Positions 1 through 7,815 of a DNA stretch of 18,434 nucleotides are shown here, piece by piece. The DNA is taken from contig CAZHMN010000057.1 in NCBI GenBank assembly GCA_964533705.1, positions 1 through 18,434 on the forward strand, in the 5' to 3' direction. Below the pieces are notes generated by a model. That model was not told the DNA's origin. It worked only from the letters and a program-made list of their open reading frames with translations, and made no database searches. Positions within the stretch are counted from its first letter, which is position 1. Each line of letters starts with the position of its first letter. Source of the DNA: CAZHMN01 sp964533705 (GTDB lineage Bacteria > Electryoneota > B3-LCP). The position numbers and the translations under genes were made by a program.

Positions 1-843
1 TCTGACGGCCGGATCAGTCCGATTCACCATGACGTCCGCACCAACGATCTGGGTAGGGGACTGGGTTCCGATGGGAATTTAACCCCGGAAACCATTGAAC
101 TGAATCTAAGATTGCTGAGGGATTTCAGGGATGCCGCGCAGCAAGCCGGCGCTGCGGAGATCCGCATTGCCGCCACCGAAGCTCTGCGCCGCGCCGGTAA
201 TGCAGAGGTTCTCATCGGTCGCGCCGAGCAGGAACTCGGTTTGTACATCCGCGTGATTTCTGGTGAACAGGAGGCCGCCCTAACCTTCCAGGGGATTCTC
301 TCCGGGATGTCGGATCCCGCCATGAAAATCATCGCCGCGGATATCGGTGGTGGTTCCTCCGAGATTGTCTACGGGGAAGGCGGAAAACTGTTAGAAGCGA
401 AGTCGTTGCCGGTCGGAGCCGTCTCAATGGACAGAAAGCACATTCGCCACGATCCCCCGCAGTCGGAGGAAATCGAAGCTGTTCGCGCAGAAGCATATGA
501 AGTATTTCGCCGTCTCCCGGATACCTTTCGGGCGAACGAAGCCGACCTTGTGATCTGCGGAGGGACTGCATCCTCTCTGGCCGCGGCCGATCTGGAATTG
601 CTCTCCTACCAGCCGGAGAAAATCGCCGGCTATGTCATGACACGGGAAGGTCTGGAACTCTTTATCCATCAATTTTCGCAACTGTCCCTGGAGGAGCGGA
701 GACGCATTCCCGGCATCGGTTGGCGGCGGGCGGAAATCATATTACCGGGCACGATACTGATCAGCGAACTGCTGCGCGTACTGGGGCGCCGACAATACTT
801 GACGTCGGAAAGGGGTTTGCGTTATGGCCTGCTGGTGGGATGA
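1..843 (+). CDS. Ppx/GppA family phosphatase (exopolyphosphatase / pppGpp phosphohydrolase), 5' end missing
   Basis: The reading frame is open from base 1, so the N-terminus lies outside the window; about 280 residues remain of a domain usually near 300. Family motifs seen in order are PIHHDVRTNDLGRGLG (start of the visible part), ATEALRRAGN, the phosphate-binding loop ADIGGGSSEIVYG, the CGGTASSLAA segment, and a C-terminal ERGLRYGLL. These enzymes have the ASKHA (actin/Hsp70) fold and release phosphate from polyphosphate or from pppGpp in the cytoplasm; the sequence does not tell me which substrate is used. The HD domain that follows in long Ppx proteins is absent, so this is the short form. 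No terminator is visible after the stop codon. Confidence 0.9.
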   Translation, partial: SDGRISPIHHDVRTNDLGRGLGSDGNLTPETIELNLRLLRDFRDAAQQAGAAEIRIAATEALRRAGNAEVLIGRAEQELGLYIRVISGEQEAALTFQGILSGMSDPAMKIIAADIGGGSSEIVYGEGGKLLEAKSLPVGAVSMDRKHIRHDPPQSEEIEAVRAEAYEVFRRLPDTFRANEADLVICGGTASSLAAADLELLSYQPEKIAGYVMTREGLELFIHQFSQLSLEERRRIPGIGWRRAEIILPGTILISELLRVLGRRQYLTSERGLRYGLLVG

Positions 844-1168
844 GGGTGTGGTAGGGCGTCGCTGAATTCAGGACTGCTTTCGCGGTGAATAAAGTGCTTT
901 GCCGGGAACAAATTGGGAAGCGGAATGTCAAATATTTGGTCAGGTTATAATAAATCCAACCCTTTGTTAAATTTAATTATCCAGGCGAGAAAAAATTAAA
1001 CTGTAAAATCTGGTAAAGCCTATGATTTCACTTGACAATTCGGCCGTTATTGATTATCTTTATGTGATATGGCCAATCGACGCGGATGATTTGGGTGGAG
1101 ATTTAGGCGCCGAACGAAAGTAGGCATATTTGCGTTAGAAGGATGGTCATTAGCTCGGCGATTTCATC
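844..1168. other. Intergenic region upstream of the hrcA operon
   Basis: This 325-base gap has no convincing gene. Its middle (about 930-1030) is AT-rich, unlike the flanking genes. It contains a good sigma70-type promoter at 1032-1060, a looser ECF-like match GGGAAC-N16-TGTCAA at 904-931, an isolated TATAAT at 946-951 without a matching -35, and an imperfect 12-base palindrome TTAGGCGCCGAA at 1103-1114. I searched by eye for the CIRCE operator (TTAGCACTC-N9-GAGTGCTAA) normally bound by HrcA and did not find it. No tRNA-like or riboswitch-like structure was recognised. Confidence 0.6.
1032..1060 (+). promoter_or_regulatory. Sigma70-type promoter for hrcA-grpE-dnaJ
   Basis: A perfect -35 TTGACA (1032-1037), a 17-base spacer and a -10 TATCTT (1055-1060) point toward hrcA, with an AT-rich stretch just upstream that could act as an UP element. 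The predicted start site is about 100 bases before the hrcA ATG. The long leader contains the partial palindrome at 1103-1114. This is inferred from consensus only. Confidence 0.6.
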
Positions 1169-2197
1169 ATGAGTAAGCGAGAACTGACGGATAGAGAGAA
1201 GCTGGTCCTCCGCGAGATCGTAGCTCAGTATATTCTGAATGCGATGCCCGTGGGTTCGAGGACGCTTTCCAAGCGACTGCGCGGCAAATTCTCACCGGCC
1301 ACCATTCGCAACGTTATGGCTGATCTGGAGGAAATAGGGCTTCTATATCAGCCCCATACGTCTGCAGGCAGGGTTCCGACGGAGCGGGGTTACCGGCTGT
1401 TTGTTGACAGTCTGATGGAATACGGCCGTCTGACCTCTCGGGAACGGGAGCTGCTGGATCGTGAAATCAGCAAGATTGTCTCGGCGGACGTTAAGGACGT
1501 CTTAGAACAGACAGCGCATCTTTTAGCTGAGATTTCTAATCTGCTCTGCGTCGTCATGTCACCCCCTTTGCGGGAAGGACTTTTACACCGGATTGACCTG
1601 GTCGGAATGGGTGGAGACAAGATTCTGCTGGTCATCACCATCCAATCTGGATTCGTCCGGAGCATGTTTTTGGAGGTGCAGTCGGCGGTTTCACGCGAAG
1701 AGATTGAATGGTTGACGGCCTTCCTAAATCAGCGTTTGTCGGGATTAAGGCTTGCGGAAATCCGCAGTTCGATACACACCCGGCTGCGGGGTACCGGCGT
1801 TGAAAGTCTGCCCGTGGTGCGTACGATGGTGGATAACGCCGACATGGTCTTCAGGTTTAATGATCGTGACGAATATCTGATCGGCGGGGTTCGAAGCCTG
1901 GCATCGCAACCGGAGTTTTACAACGTCGAGGAGCTGCGCAAAATTCTCACGCTGCTGGAGGACCGCTCACTGTTTGTGCATTTGTTCGCCCGGGAAGAAG
2001 ACGGGGTTCAGGTCAGAATAGGCCGGGAGAACGCCGTTAAATCCCTATCTTCCCTGAGCATTGTCACTGCGCCGTACAAGTTCAGGAATCTCTCCGGAGC
2101 AATCGGCCTAATTGGGCCCACGCGCATGGACTATCCCCGAGCGGTATCCATCGTGGAATACGCGGCCCACAAACTTGACGATGCCATCGGGGAGTAA
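1169..2197 (+). CDS. hrcA: Heat-inducible transcription repressor HrcA
   Basis: The 342-residue product has the usual HrcA length. The N-terminus reads LTDREKLVLREIVAQYI and then MPVGSRTLSKRL, followed by SPATIRNVMADLEEIGLL and HTSAGRVPTERGYRLFVD, which are the winged-helix and linker signatures of the family. The GAF-like and dimerisation regions follow, ending near GPTRMDYPRAVSIVEYAA. HrcA represses chaperone operons by binding CIRCE and is kept active by GroEL. An in-frame stop at 1151 makes the ATG at 1169 the first possible start; its Shine-Dalgarno is poor. It heads an operon with grpE, dnaJ and the ComEA-like gene. A CIRCE site is not visible upstream, so self-repression is not supported by the sequence shown. 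Confidence 0.96.
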   Translation: MSKRELTDREKLVLREIVAQYILNAMPVGSRTLSKRLRGKFSPATIRNVMADLEEIGLLYQPHTSAGRVPTERGYRLFVDSLMEYGRLTSRERELLDREISKIVSADVKDVLEQTAHLLAEISNLLCVVMSPPLREGLLHRIDLVGMGGDKILLVITIQSGFVRSMFLEVQSAVSREEIEWLTAFLNQRLSGLRLAEIRSSIHTRLRGTGVESLPVVRTMVDNADMVFRFNDRDEYLIGGVRSLASQPEFYNVEELRKILTLLEDRSLFVHLFAREEDGVQVRIGRENAVKSLSSLSIVTAPYKFRNLSGAIGLIGPTRMDYPRAVSIVEYAAHKLDDAIGE

Positions 2198-2229
2198 CCG
2201 ATTATCATCGTATACTGAGGCAATAGCGT

Positions 2230-2802
2230 ATGGTAAAGGATAAATCAAAGGAAGAACTGGAGAACGAGGAGAATCAGAAGGTTTCGGCTGAAGATTCATC
2301 GGCTGATAGTGAAGAGGAAATCGTGACGCAGGAGTCTGTTGAGGAAACGTCTGAAACAACCGATGAAGTTCAGCAAATTCGCCTGGAGCTGGATGAGTAT
2401 AAGAACCTGTACTTGCGCAAAGCTGCCGAGTTCGAGAATTTTAAGAAGCGCAAGCAGATGGAATTTCAAACGCTGATCAAGAGTGCGGAAGAAGCGCTCA
2501 TGGTTGATCTTCTGCCGGTGTTGGATGATTTTGAGCGCTTTAAGAACAATACAGAAGGCGATTATGAGAGCCTTCTGCAGGGAGCCCAGCTTATCCATGA
2601 GAAACTCAAGGATATTCTGGTGGCACATGGTTTAGAACCGATTGAGTCGGTCGGGACCAAATTCGATCCGGAGCTTCACGAAGCGTTAATGCAGCGGGAG
2701 GAGGAAGGCGTTGAATCTGACATAGTGCTGGAGGAACATCAGCGCGGATACCGATTGGGTGAAAAAGTAATACGCCATGCCAAGGTAATCGTCTCCTCGT
2801 GA
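2230..2802 (+). CDS. grpE: Nucleotide exchange factor GrpE
   Basis: The 190-residue product has the GrpE plan. An acidic, low-complexity N-terminus (about residues 3-50, rich in E, S and D) comes first. A long coiled-coil helix follows, containing NLYLRKAAEFENFKKRKQ and VDLLPVLDDFERF. The C-terminal beta domain holds GTKFDPELHEALMQ and RGYRLGEKVIRHAKVIVS. GrpE releases ADP from DnaK and so resets the chaperone cycle. It lies 32 bases after hrcA with a GAGG ribosome-binding site and is followed by dnaJ after 5 bases. dnaK, its direct partner, is not in this window. Confidence 0.96.
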   Translation: MVKDKSKEELENEENQKVSAEDSSADSEEEIVTQESVEETSETTDEVQQIRLELDEYKNLYLRKAAEFENFKKRKQMEFQTLIKSAEEALMVDLLPVLDDFERFKNNTEGDYESLLQGAQLIHEKLKDILVAHGLEPIESVGTKFDPELHEALMQREEEGVESDIVLEEHQRGYRLGEKVIRHAKVIVSS

Positions 2803-2807
2803 TATAG

Positions 2808-3956
2808 ATGACTGTGACAAAGAAAGATTACTACGAAATCCTGGAAGTGGATCGCCAAGCCAGTGCCGATGAGATTAAAAAGGCTTATCGTAAACTGGCG
2901 ATCCGCTATCACCCCGATAAGAACAAAGGCGATAAAGAAGCAGAAGAGAAGTTTAAGGAAGTCAGCGAAGCTTACGCTGTTCTGTCGGATCCGGAAAAAC
3001 GCGCCCGCTATGACCGGTACGGCCACGCAGCTCCGGGGATGGGTGATTTTGCGGGTGGATTCGATTTCGATCTGTCCGATGCCCTGCGCATTTTCATGGA
3101 AGGCGGATTCGGCGGTTTCGCAGACATATTCGGAGGCGGGCGTCCGACCTATAGTGGGGAGCGCGCCACTCGGGGCAGCGATCTGCAGATTTCGTTGAAG
3201 TTGAAACTCGAGGATATCGCTTCCGGAACCACCAAGAAGATCAAGATTTCCAAACTCAAATCCTGTGATGAATGCGGAGGGTCCGGAGCGAAGAAAGGAT
3301 CGAGACCGGCTACCTGTCCTGATTGCCATGGCCGCGGTGAAATCCGCAGAGTTACCCGCTCATTCCTGGGTCAATTCATCCAGCAGTCAACCTGTCCCCG
3401 ATGTGGCGGCTCAGGGCAGATAATCGCGGATAAATGTCCTAAATGCGGTGGGGAAGGGCGTTACAAAGGCGAAGTTACACTCTCGGTGAACATTCCTGCG
3501 GGGGTACAAACCGGCAATTATCTGACCCTTCGGAGGCAGGGAAATGCCGGGTTACGGGGCGGTCCCGCAGGGGACGTCTATGTTATGATCGAGGAACAGC
3601 CGCACGATTTGTTCGAACGGCATGGGGACGACATCATTTATCGCATGTTGATTTCATTTCCACAAGCTGTCCTGGGTGATGACGTAGAAGTGCCCACCTT
3701 GAACGGTCGCGTGAGGATCAACATCCCCCCTGGCATACAGGCCGGGAAGATCCTGCGGCTTAAAGGGAAAGGAATCAAACACCTGAACAGCGCCGGTTCA
3801 GGCGATCAGTTGGTGGTGGTCAACCTTTATACCCCGACGAAGCTCTCTAACGAAGAACGGAAGCTCTTTCAGGAGTTGGCCAAATGCGAAGGCGTTCACC
3901 CCAAGGAAAGTGACAGGACGTTCTTCAGTAAGGTTAAAGGCGCCTTCAAAGGATGA
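2808..3956 (+). CDS. dnaJ: Molecular chaperone DnaJ (Hsp40)
   Basis: At 382 residues this is a full type I DnaJ. The J domain (about 7-72) holds the DnaK-stimulating HPD triad at residues 35-37. A Gly/Phe-rich stretch follows, with MEGGFGGFADIFGGG. The zinc-binding domain at residues 153-217 has all four CxxCxGxG repeats (CDECGGSG, CPDCHGRG, CPRCGGSG, CPKCGGEG). The C-terminal substrate-binding domains contain PAGVQTGNYLTLRRQGNAG and IPPGIQAGKILRLKGKG. DnaJ delivers unfolded substrates to DnaK. The stop codon overlaps the ATG of the next gene (ATGA), so the two are translationally coupled. Confidence 0.97.
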   Translation: MTVTKKDYYEILEVDRQASADEIKKAYRKLAIRYHPDKNKGDKEAEEKFKEVSEAYAVLSDPEKRARYDRYGHAAPGMGDFAGGFDFDLSDALRIFMEGGFGGFADIFGGGRPTYSGERATRGSDLQISLKLKLEDIASGTTKKIKISKLKSCDECGGSGAKKGSRPATCPDCHGRGEIRRVTRSFLGQFIQQSTCPRCGGSGQIIADKCPKCGGEGRYKGEVTLSVNIPAGVQTGNYLTLRRQGNAGLRGGPAGDVYVMIEEQPHDLFERHGDDIIYRMLISFPQAVLGDDVEVPTLNGRVRINIPPGIQAGKILRLKGKGIKHLNSAGSGDQLVVVNLYTPTKLSNEERKLFQELAKCEGVHPKESDRTFFSKVKGAFKG

Positions 3957-4447
3957 ACAAACTTTTCAGGCGGTGGGGTTTTACACCAGGTGAGAGACGA
4001 GCAGCGCTTTTTATCATCGCAGCACTGCTCTTGGGTTGGGCCTATAGGTATTACCAGCAGCATTCACTACCCAATTTCACGGTGACCAGCGCTGGGGATT
4101 CAATTGCGGTAGAGGCGATCAGAAGCGCTTACTTCGCCTCTGTGGAAGAAGCTTCAGGATCGCTTGATCATCCAAGTAGCGGGTCGAACACGGGACAAGA
4201 ATCCCATGCCTGGGCTGAGGTTGATCGGCGAATTGACATTAACAGTGCGAGCCGGGAACAGCTCGAATGCCTGCCCGGCATCGGGCCCGTTCTGGCCGAA
4301 CGGATCATTGCACGTCGGGAGAAAGTCAACGGCTTTTCCAGCCTCGATGATCTTCTGGCGGTGCGCGGCATAGGTCAGGAGAGACTCGATAGAATACGCC
4401 CACTGGTTCGCTGTGAGCCGGTCGGTAACAAAGAAGATAAATTATAA
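3953..4447 (+). CDS. ComEA-like helix-hairpin-helix protein with N-terminal membrane anchor
   Basis: The 164-residue product has a basic N-terminus, one hydrophobic helix (about residues 17-34, AALFIIAALLLGWAY), a variable linker and a C-terminal double helix-hairpin-helix. That last domain includes DINSASREQLECLPGIGPVLAERII and a second LLAVRGIGQERLDRIRPLV (about 93-155). This is the ComEA DNA-binding domain, which in competent bacteria binds incoming DNA outside the cytoplasmic membrane. The gene overlaps dnaJ by 4 bases, so it is expressed with the chaperone operon. The same domain occurs in proteins with no proven uptake role, so competence is an inference. recO and dprA-like genes are also in the window but lie elsewhere. 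Confidence 0.8.
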   Translation: MNKLFRRWGFTPGERRAALFIIAALLLGWAYRYYQQHSLPNFTVTSAGDSIAVEAIRSAYFASVEEASGSLDHPSSGSNTGQESHAWAEVDRRIDINSASREQLECLPGIGPVLAERIIARREKVNGFSSLDDLLAVRGIGQERLDRIRPLVRCEPVGNKEDKL

Positions 4448-4573
4448 AGGATATAGACGGTCGAAATCCTTATTTAATCGTGCAGCAAACAGGTGGATGG
4501 GTTGAATCTGTGAAATTGAGGATTTCGCTTTTCAAACGTACGTTTTTCGCAGTTGCGGAAGGCTTCCACCTAC

Positions 4574-4579
4574 GGAGGT
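4574..4579 (+). promoter_or_regulatory. Ribosome-binding site GGAGGT choosing the ATG at 4583
   Basis: GGAGGT lies just upstream of the ATG at 4583. The longer reading frame from an alternative start at 4553 would place this motif inside the coding sequence, so the shorter start is preferred. It also gives a normal N-terminus: a few polar residues followed by a membrane helix. Confidence 0.6.
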
Positions 4580-4582
4580 AAC

Positions 4583-5851
4583 ATGGCGCTGGATAAATCC
4601 ACACGTCCCAAAGGTTCAATCTTATTGAAAATCTTAATCCTGGTTTTCCTGTTTCTCCTTCTCGTCAGTATATACGTTCCCAAAGTCGAGTGGGACGCGC
4701 AAGACCAGGAACAGGAACTCTGCCGGCTGCAGATGGAGAACCTCTCCTACGTAATCCGAGAATATGGAATCAAAAATAACGGTTTCGTTGACAGGCTGGA
4801 AGAATACCTTACTTTTATTCGAACGGATTCGGTTCTGGTAGATCCGACGCGCTATGAGATAGAGAGCCTGACCAGGGATCCCGAAAGCGGCAGGGATTCA
4901 TTGCTCGTGGACTTCACCGATGAGTTCCGTCTGTCTCATTTCAAAGCGGACACGATTCGGCGAGCGCAGACGGTGAATGACTCCATAATATCGGATTCAG
5001 TACACGTCTATGCTGTGCCTCGTCCTCAGTTCGAAAAAATACCCACCGCCATACTGGTGTTGACGGCGAAGAGTCCGATCACGGTGATCGCGCGGGAGAA
5101 GAACGTTCAGGATCATGCCATTCTCATTTACTCCGATAGCCGGATTAACTACAGTTGGATCCAACCGGATCCGGTGGTGATGAAAGCCACCGATGCGTTG
5201 ATCTCCATGCCGGTTGATTCACTTGAACTCTGTCCCACAACTCATTCACCCTACAAGCTTAACGTCAACGTCCGATCGGTTGTTGAAGGGACGGTAAAAT
5301 TCAACGTTAACAAAGCTGAAGTAGATCCCAACATTGCCGGCGACACGTTGATGTATGATCTTTTCAATCACCGGTTGAAGACGGAAGCCCTGGCAGAAGT
5401 GCTTCTAATCGTTAAAGAGGATTCGACGCTCATAGAAAAGAAGGACTCCATCTTGGTGGCTCACTTCATCCAGAAGGTGAAGGACATCAAACCCAAGCAG
5501 ACGTTCGACGTCACTGGCGATCACACCCTGAACGTTCCGGCGGACTCCATGGCCAATTGGAATGATTCTCTGCGCATCCGTCGAGCGGTTTTCGTCTCGC
5601 ACGTTGATTCACTGAGTTTAGTTCTAAAGAATACTGAGGAATTCAGACAGCTTGCACCCCGGGTCGGTTATACCGAATCGTACCGCATTGCCAAAGTGGA
5701 TACGGTTGGTGTAACCATTCGCTGCCCGATCGACTCCCTCTATCGAGCAGAATCCGATCGCTCCCTGCTGCAGAGAATCTTTGGGGTTGCTCCAGCCAAA
5801 AACCATGGCTACGTCGAAAATGGCGACCTCAGTTGGAGCGAGAAAAAATAG
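4583..5851 (+). CDS. Uncharacterised membrane-anchored protein with two pseudopilin-like CP...Y motifs
   Basis: I do not recognise a named family. From the ATG at 4583 the product is 422 residues: a lysine-rich start, one membrane helix (about residues 12-32, KILILVFLFLLLVSIYV), then about 390 residues predicted outside the membrane, rich in Asp-Ser pairs and beta-prone. Two Cys-Pro motifs stand out, LCPTTHSPYKL at Cys217 and IRCPIDSLYRAE at Cys381. They resemble the CPxTGxxY signature near the C-terminus of some type II pseudopilins. The protein ends with an NHGYVENGDLSW segment. The next gene encodes a GspL/PilM-N-like protein, so a role in an envelope assembly or secretion complex is possible but unproven. 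A 12-base palindrome AAACGTACGTTT lies upstream at 4534-4545. Confidence 0.7.
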   Translation: MALDKSTRPKGSILLKILILVFLFLLLVSIYVPKVEWDAQDQEQELCRLQMENLSYVIREYGIKNNGFVDRLEEYLTFIRTDSVLVDPTRYEIESLTRDPESGRDSLLVDFTDEFRLSHFKADTIRRAQTVNDSIISDSVHVYAVPRPQFEKIPTAILVLTAKSPITVIAREKNVQDHAILIYSDSRINYSWIQPDPVVMKATDALISMPVDSLELCPTTHSPYKLNVNVRSVVEGTVKFNVNKAEVDPNIAGDTLMYDLFNHRLKTEALAEVLLIVKEDSTLIEKKDSILVAHFIQKVKDIKPKQTFDVTGDHTLNVPADSMANWNDSLRIRRAVFVSHVDSLSLVLKNTEEFRQLAPRVGYTESYRIAKVDTVGVTIRCPIDSLYRAESDRSLLQRIFGVAPAKNHGYVENGDLSWSEKK

Positions 5852-5894
5852 ACAGGCCTAAGGGTCATTCAAAAATCGTTCATCGGGTATCATT

Positions 5895-7196
5895 ATGCCA
5901 CTGCTATTGAAATGGCAGGCGAGGGAAATCGCGTTATACGAAAAAGCATCGGGCGAGGAAGTCGCTGAAGAGCGTTTGCTTAACCGGGTGGAGTTAGACT
6001 TTGACCTCGGCCCCCTGACACTGACCACAGATGAGGATCGCCATCGCCTGTTAGCCGCCCTGGCTCAACTTCAGGCCAGCGCTGAAATTGGAGAATCCCA
6101 AGTTGATCTGGTGATTCCCGCCTCATGGGGAGTGACACACCAGGTGCCCAATCCCTCCCTTCCCGAAGAAGATCTACGCGATCACTTGCGCTGGGAATTG
6201 TCGAAGGCACTGATCGATTCCGAAGACCAGTATCGCTATAATTTCGCCTACGACGATGAAGGGGGAATTATTCTGGCCGCTTTACGGTTACGCCTGCTGG
6301 AACCGATTGAGCAGGTGATTCAGGAATCCGGCTTTCATCTTGGTGGACTTTACCTGGAGGGAGATCCCTGGGGTAGAGTTAACCTGGCGGGTGTACCACA
6401 CGACATTGTCGTGGATTTAGGCCCAAAACCGGTTCGGGAAGAACCGCAGCCTGCTGCCACTCCGAAAAAATCCCAAGAGGAACCCCCCCCACCGTCTGAT
6501 CGCGCTCATCATCCCTGGTTCTTTGCCATCGTGCTCGCCCTGGGTGTTATTGTCATCGTCATCTTCGCCTGGTGGAAAATAACCTCCCAGAGAAAACCCG
6601 GTCCTCTTCCAGAGCCGGTCACTCAGATTCAGGAGACGGCGCCGGTTAGGAGCGACACGGTTGCAGCCGGTGTGGGAAGTGAATTACCTGCGCCGAAACC
6701 TTCGGAAGCTCGTCCCGGTGCGCTGACTCTGGCGAGCATGTCGGAGAGAATGGAACTGCTGGAACAAACTCTGTTGGCGCTCGGCGATGAGCAAAACTTC
6801 GAAGTTATTTCATTCACTGAGAGTTATTTTCTTTGCCAGGTGGCCGCACCCGATGAAGAACAGCTCGAATCCGCCATACGAAAGGTAGAAGATTTGCCTG
6901 GATTGACGGACGTCAGAATCGGCGTGCTCCCGCCGTCGGACGATTTTGTTCGTGCCACCGTCAGTGGTGTTCTTGCTCTGAAACCCTCGTTGAGTGCAGT
7001 TGCCAGTCCTGACCGAAAAAGCGTCATATCCCTCGGGAAGAAGCACGGGTTGAAGAATAAAGGATTGATTTTCACCGGAGGGAAGCAACCTCTTCTATCC
7101 TTTCTGAGGGAGGTTGCTTCTGCGGATTATGCCGTACACCGGTTGGTCTTCGTACCCTGGGAAGAAAATGAGTATCGCGCTGTCCTGGAACTGTAG
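5895..7196 (+). CDS. GspL-like / PilM-PilN-like bitopic assembly protein
   Basis: The 433-residue product has three parts. Residues 1-170 resemble the PilM/GspL cytoplasmic actin-like fold, with VDLVIPASWGVTHQ and SLPEEDLRDHLRWELSKA matching the typical 'Pro-x-x-x-Leu ... Ile-Arg-Trp-Glu' region of PilM. A proline-rich linker follows (PPPPSDRAHHPW), then a membrane helix (about 207-229). The C-terminal 200 residues have a short coiled coil (SMSERMELLEQTLLAL) and a small alpha/beta domain ending FLREVASADYAVHRLVFVPW, reminiscent of PilN or the periplasmic domain of GspL. GspL joins the cytoplasmic ATPase to the periplasmic pseudopilus platform. No ATPase or secretin gene is next to it. The family match is by eye and moderate. 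An intrinsic terminator follows directly. Confidence 0.5.
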   Translation: MPLLLKWQAREIALYEKASGEEVAEERLLNRVELDFDLGPLTLTTDEDRHRLLAALAQLQASAEIGESQVDLVIPASWGVTHQVPNPSLPEEDLRDHLRWELSKALIDSEDQYRYNFAYDDEGGIILAALRLRLLEPIEQVIQESGFHLGGLYLEGDPWGRVNLAGVPHDIVVDLGPKPVREEPQPAATPKKSQEEPPPPSDRAHHPWFFAIVLALGVIVIVIFAWWKITSQRKPGPLPEPVTQIQETAPVRSDTVAAGVGSELPAPKPSEARPGALTLASMSERMELLEQTLLALGDEQNFEVISFTESYFLCQVAAPDEEQLESAIRKVEDLPGLTDVRIGVLPPSDDFVRATVSGVLALKPSLSAVASPDRKSVISLGKKHGLKNKGLIFTGGKQPLLSFLREVASADYAVHRLVFVPWEENEYRAVLEL

Positions 7197-7221
7197 TCGT
7201 TTTTGTCCCTGACGATTTATT

Positions 7222-7248
7222 GGGGACCGCTCTACGGGTCCCCTTTTT
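7222..7248 (+). terminator. Rho-independent terminator
   Basis: GGGGACC (7222-7228) pairs perfectly with GGTCCCC (7237-7243) around an 8-base loop and is followed by five T residues. It closes the unit ending with the GspL-like gene. The rsmD start codon is only 9 bases after the T run, so the rsmD ribosome-binding region coincides with the terminator. Confidence 0.8.
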
Positions 7249-7257
7249 CATTTCGCC

Positions 7258-7815
7258 ATGAGAATTATTTCAGGTACATGGCGCGGCCAGCTTTTACGCG
7301 TGCCCAAAGGTGTGCGCGCCACCACTGACCGGACGCGTGAAGCGATCTTCTCCATTCTGGGCAACGCCCAGGATCTGGCGGTACTGGACCTTTACGCCGG
7401 ATCGGGATCGCTGGGCATTGAAGCGTTGTCTCGGGGGGCGGTAGCGGCTTGCTTCGTAGATCTATCCCGCCAGGCGCTGCGAATCATCGAATCTAACCTG
7501 GCAGGTAAAGCGAGCAGCGGAGTTACTTTGGTTCGCCAGGACAGCCTGGCATTTTTGCGGACAATTGAATCCACCTACGATTGGATTTTTTGCGATCCTC
7601 CCTATCAGGGTATTGATTTTCCCTCGTTGATCCGGACTTTTTGCCAGTCGAGGGCGCTGGGTTCCCATTCGCTGATTATATTAGAAACTGATCGTTTTCA
7701 CAGCATCAATCTTCCTCAGGAGCTGGTCAGTGTGGACCAGCGGAAGTTCGGGGATACCGTAATACATTTTATCAAGCGATCGGGTTCCGGCAATCAAGAA
7801 TTGCACCGTGCGTAA
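7258..7815 (+). CDS. rsmD: 16S rRNA (guanine966-N2)-methyltransferase RsmD
   Basis: The 185-residue product matches RsmD length. It begins MRIISGTWRGQLLRVP and TTDRTREAIFSIL, which are conserved substrate-loop segments. The SAM-binding motif is LDLYAGSGSLGIEALSRG, and the catalytic N-methyltransferase motif is DPPY within IFCDPPYQGI. RsmD methylates G966 of 16S rRNA in the assembled small subunit. The ATG at 7258 is the only start that keeps the conserved RIISG region, yet no Shine-Dalgarno can be separated from the terminator hairpin before it. The end overlaps the GTG start of rsmA by 8 bases, so the two rRNA methyltransferases are co-translated. Confidence 0.9.
   Translation: MRIISGTWRGQLLRVPKGVRATTDRTREAIFSILGNAQDLAVLDLYAGSGSLGIEALSRGAVAACFVDLSRQALRIIESNLAGKASSGVTLVRQDSLAFLRTIESTYDWIFCDPPYQGIDFPSLIRTFCQSRALGSHSLIILETDRFHSINLPQELVSVDQRKFGDTVIHFIKRSGSGNQELHRA

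Noticed and set aside
862..871. CTGAATTCAG as a terminator or operator after the Ppx gene
   Set aside because: A 10-base self-complementary stretch with no loop and no T run is too short to mean anything.
4447..4475. AAGGAT ... ATCCTT hairpin after the ComEA-like gene as a terminator
   Set aside because: The stem is only six A/T-rich pairs with a long loop and no T run follows.
4534..4545. AAACGTACGTTT palindrome as a defined operator
   Set aside because: It is a perfect 12-base palindrome between genes, but no promoter boxes flank it and no regulator is nearby, so no function can be assigned.
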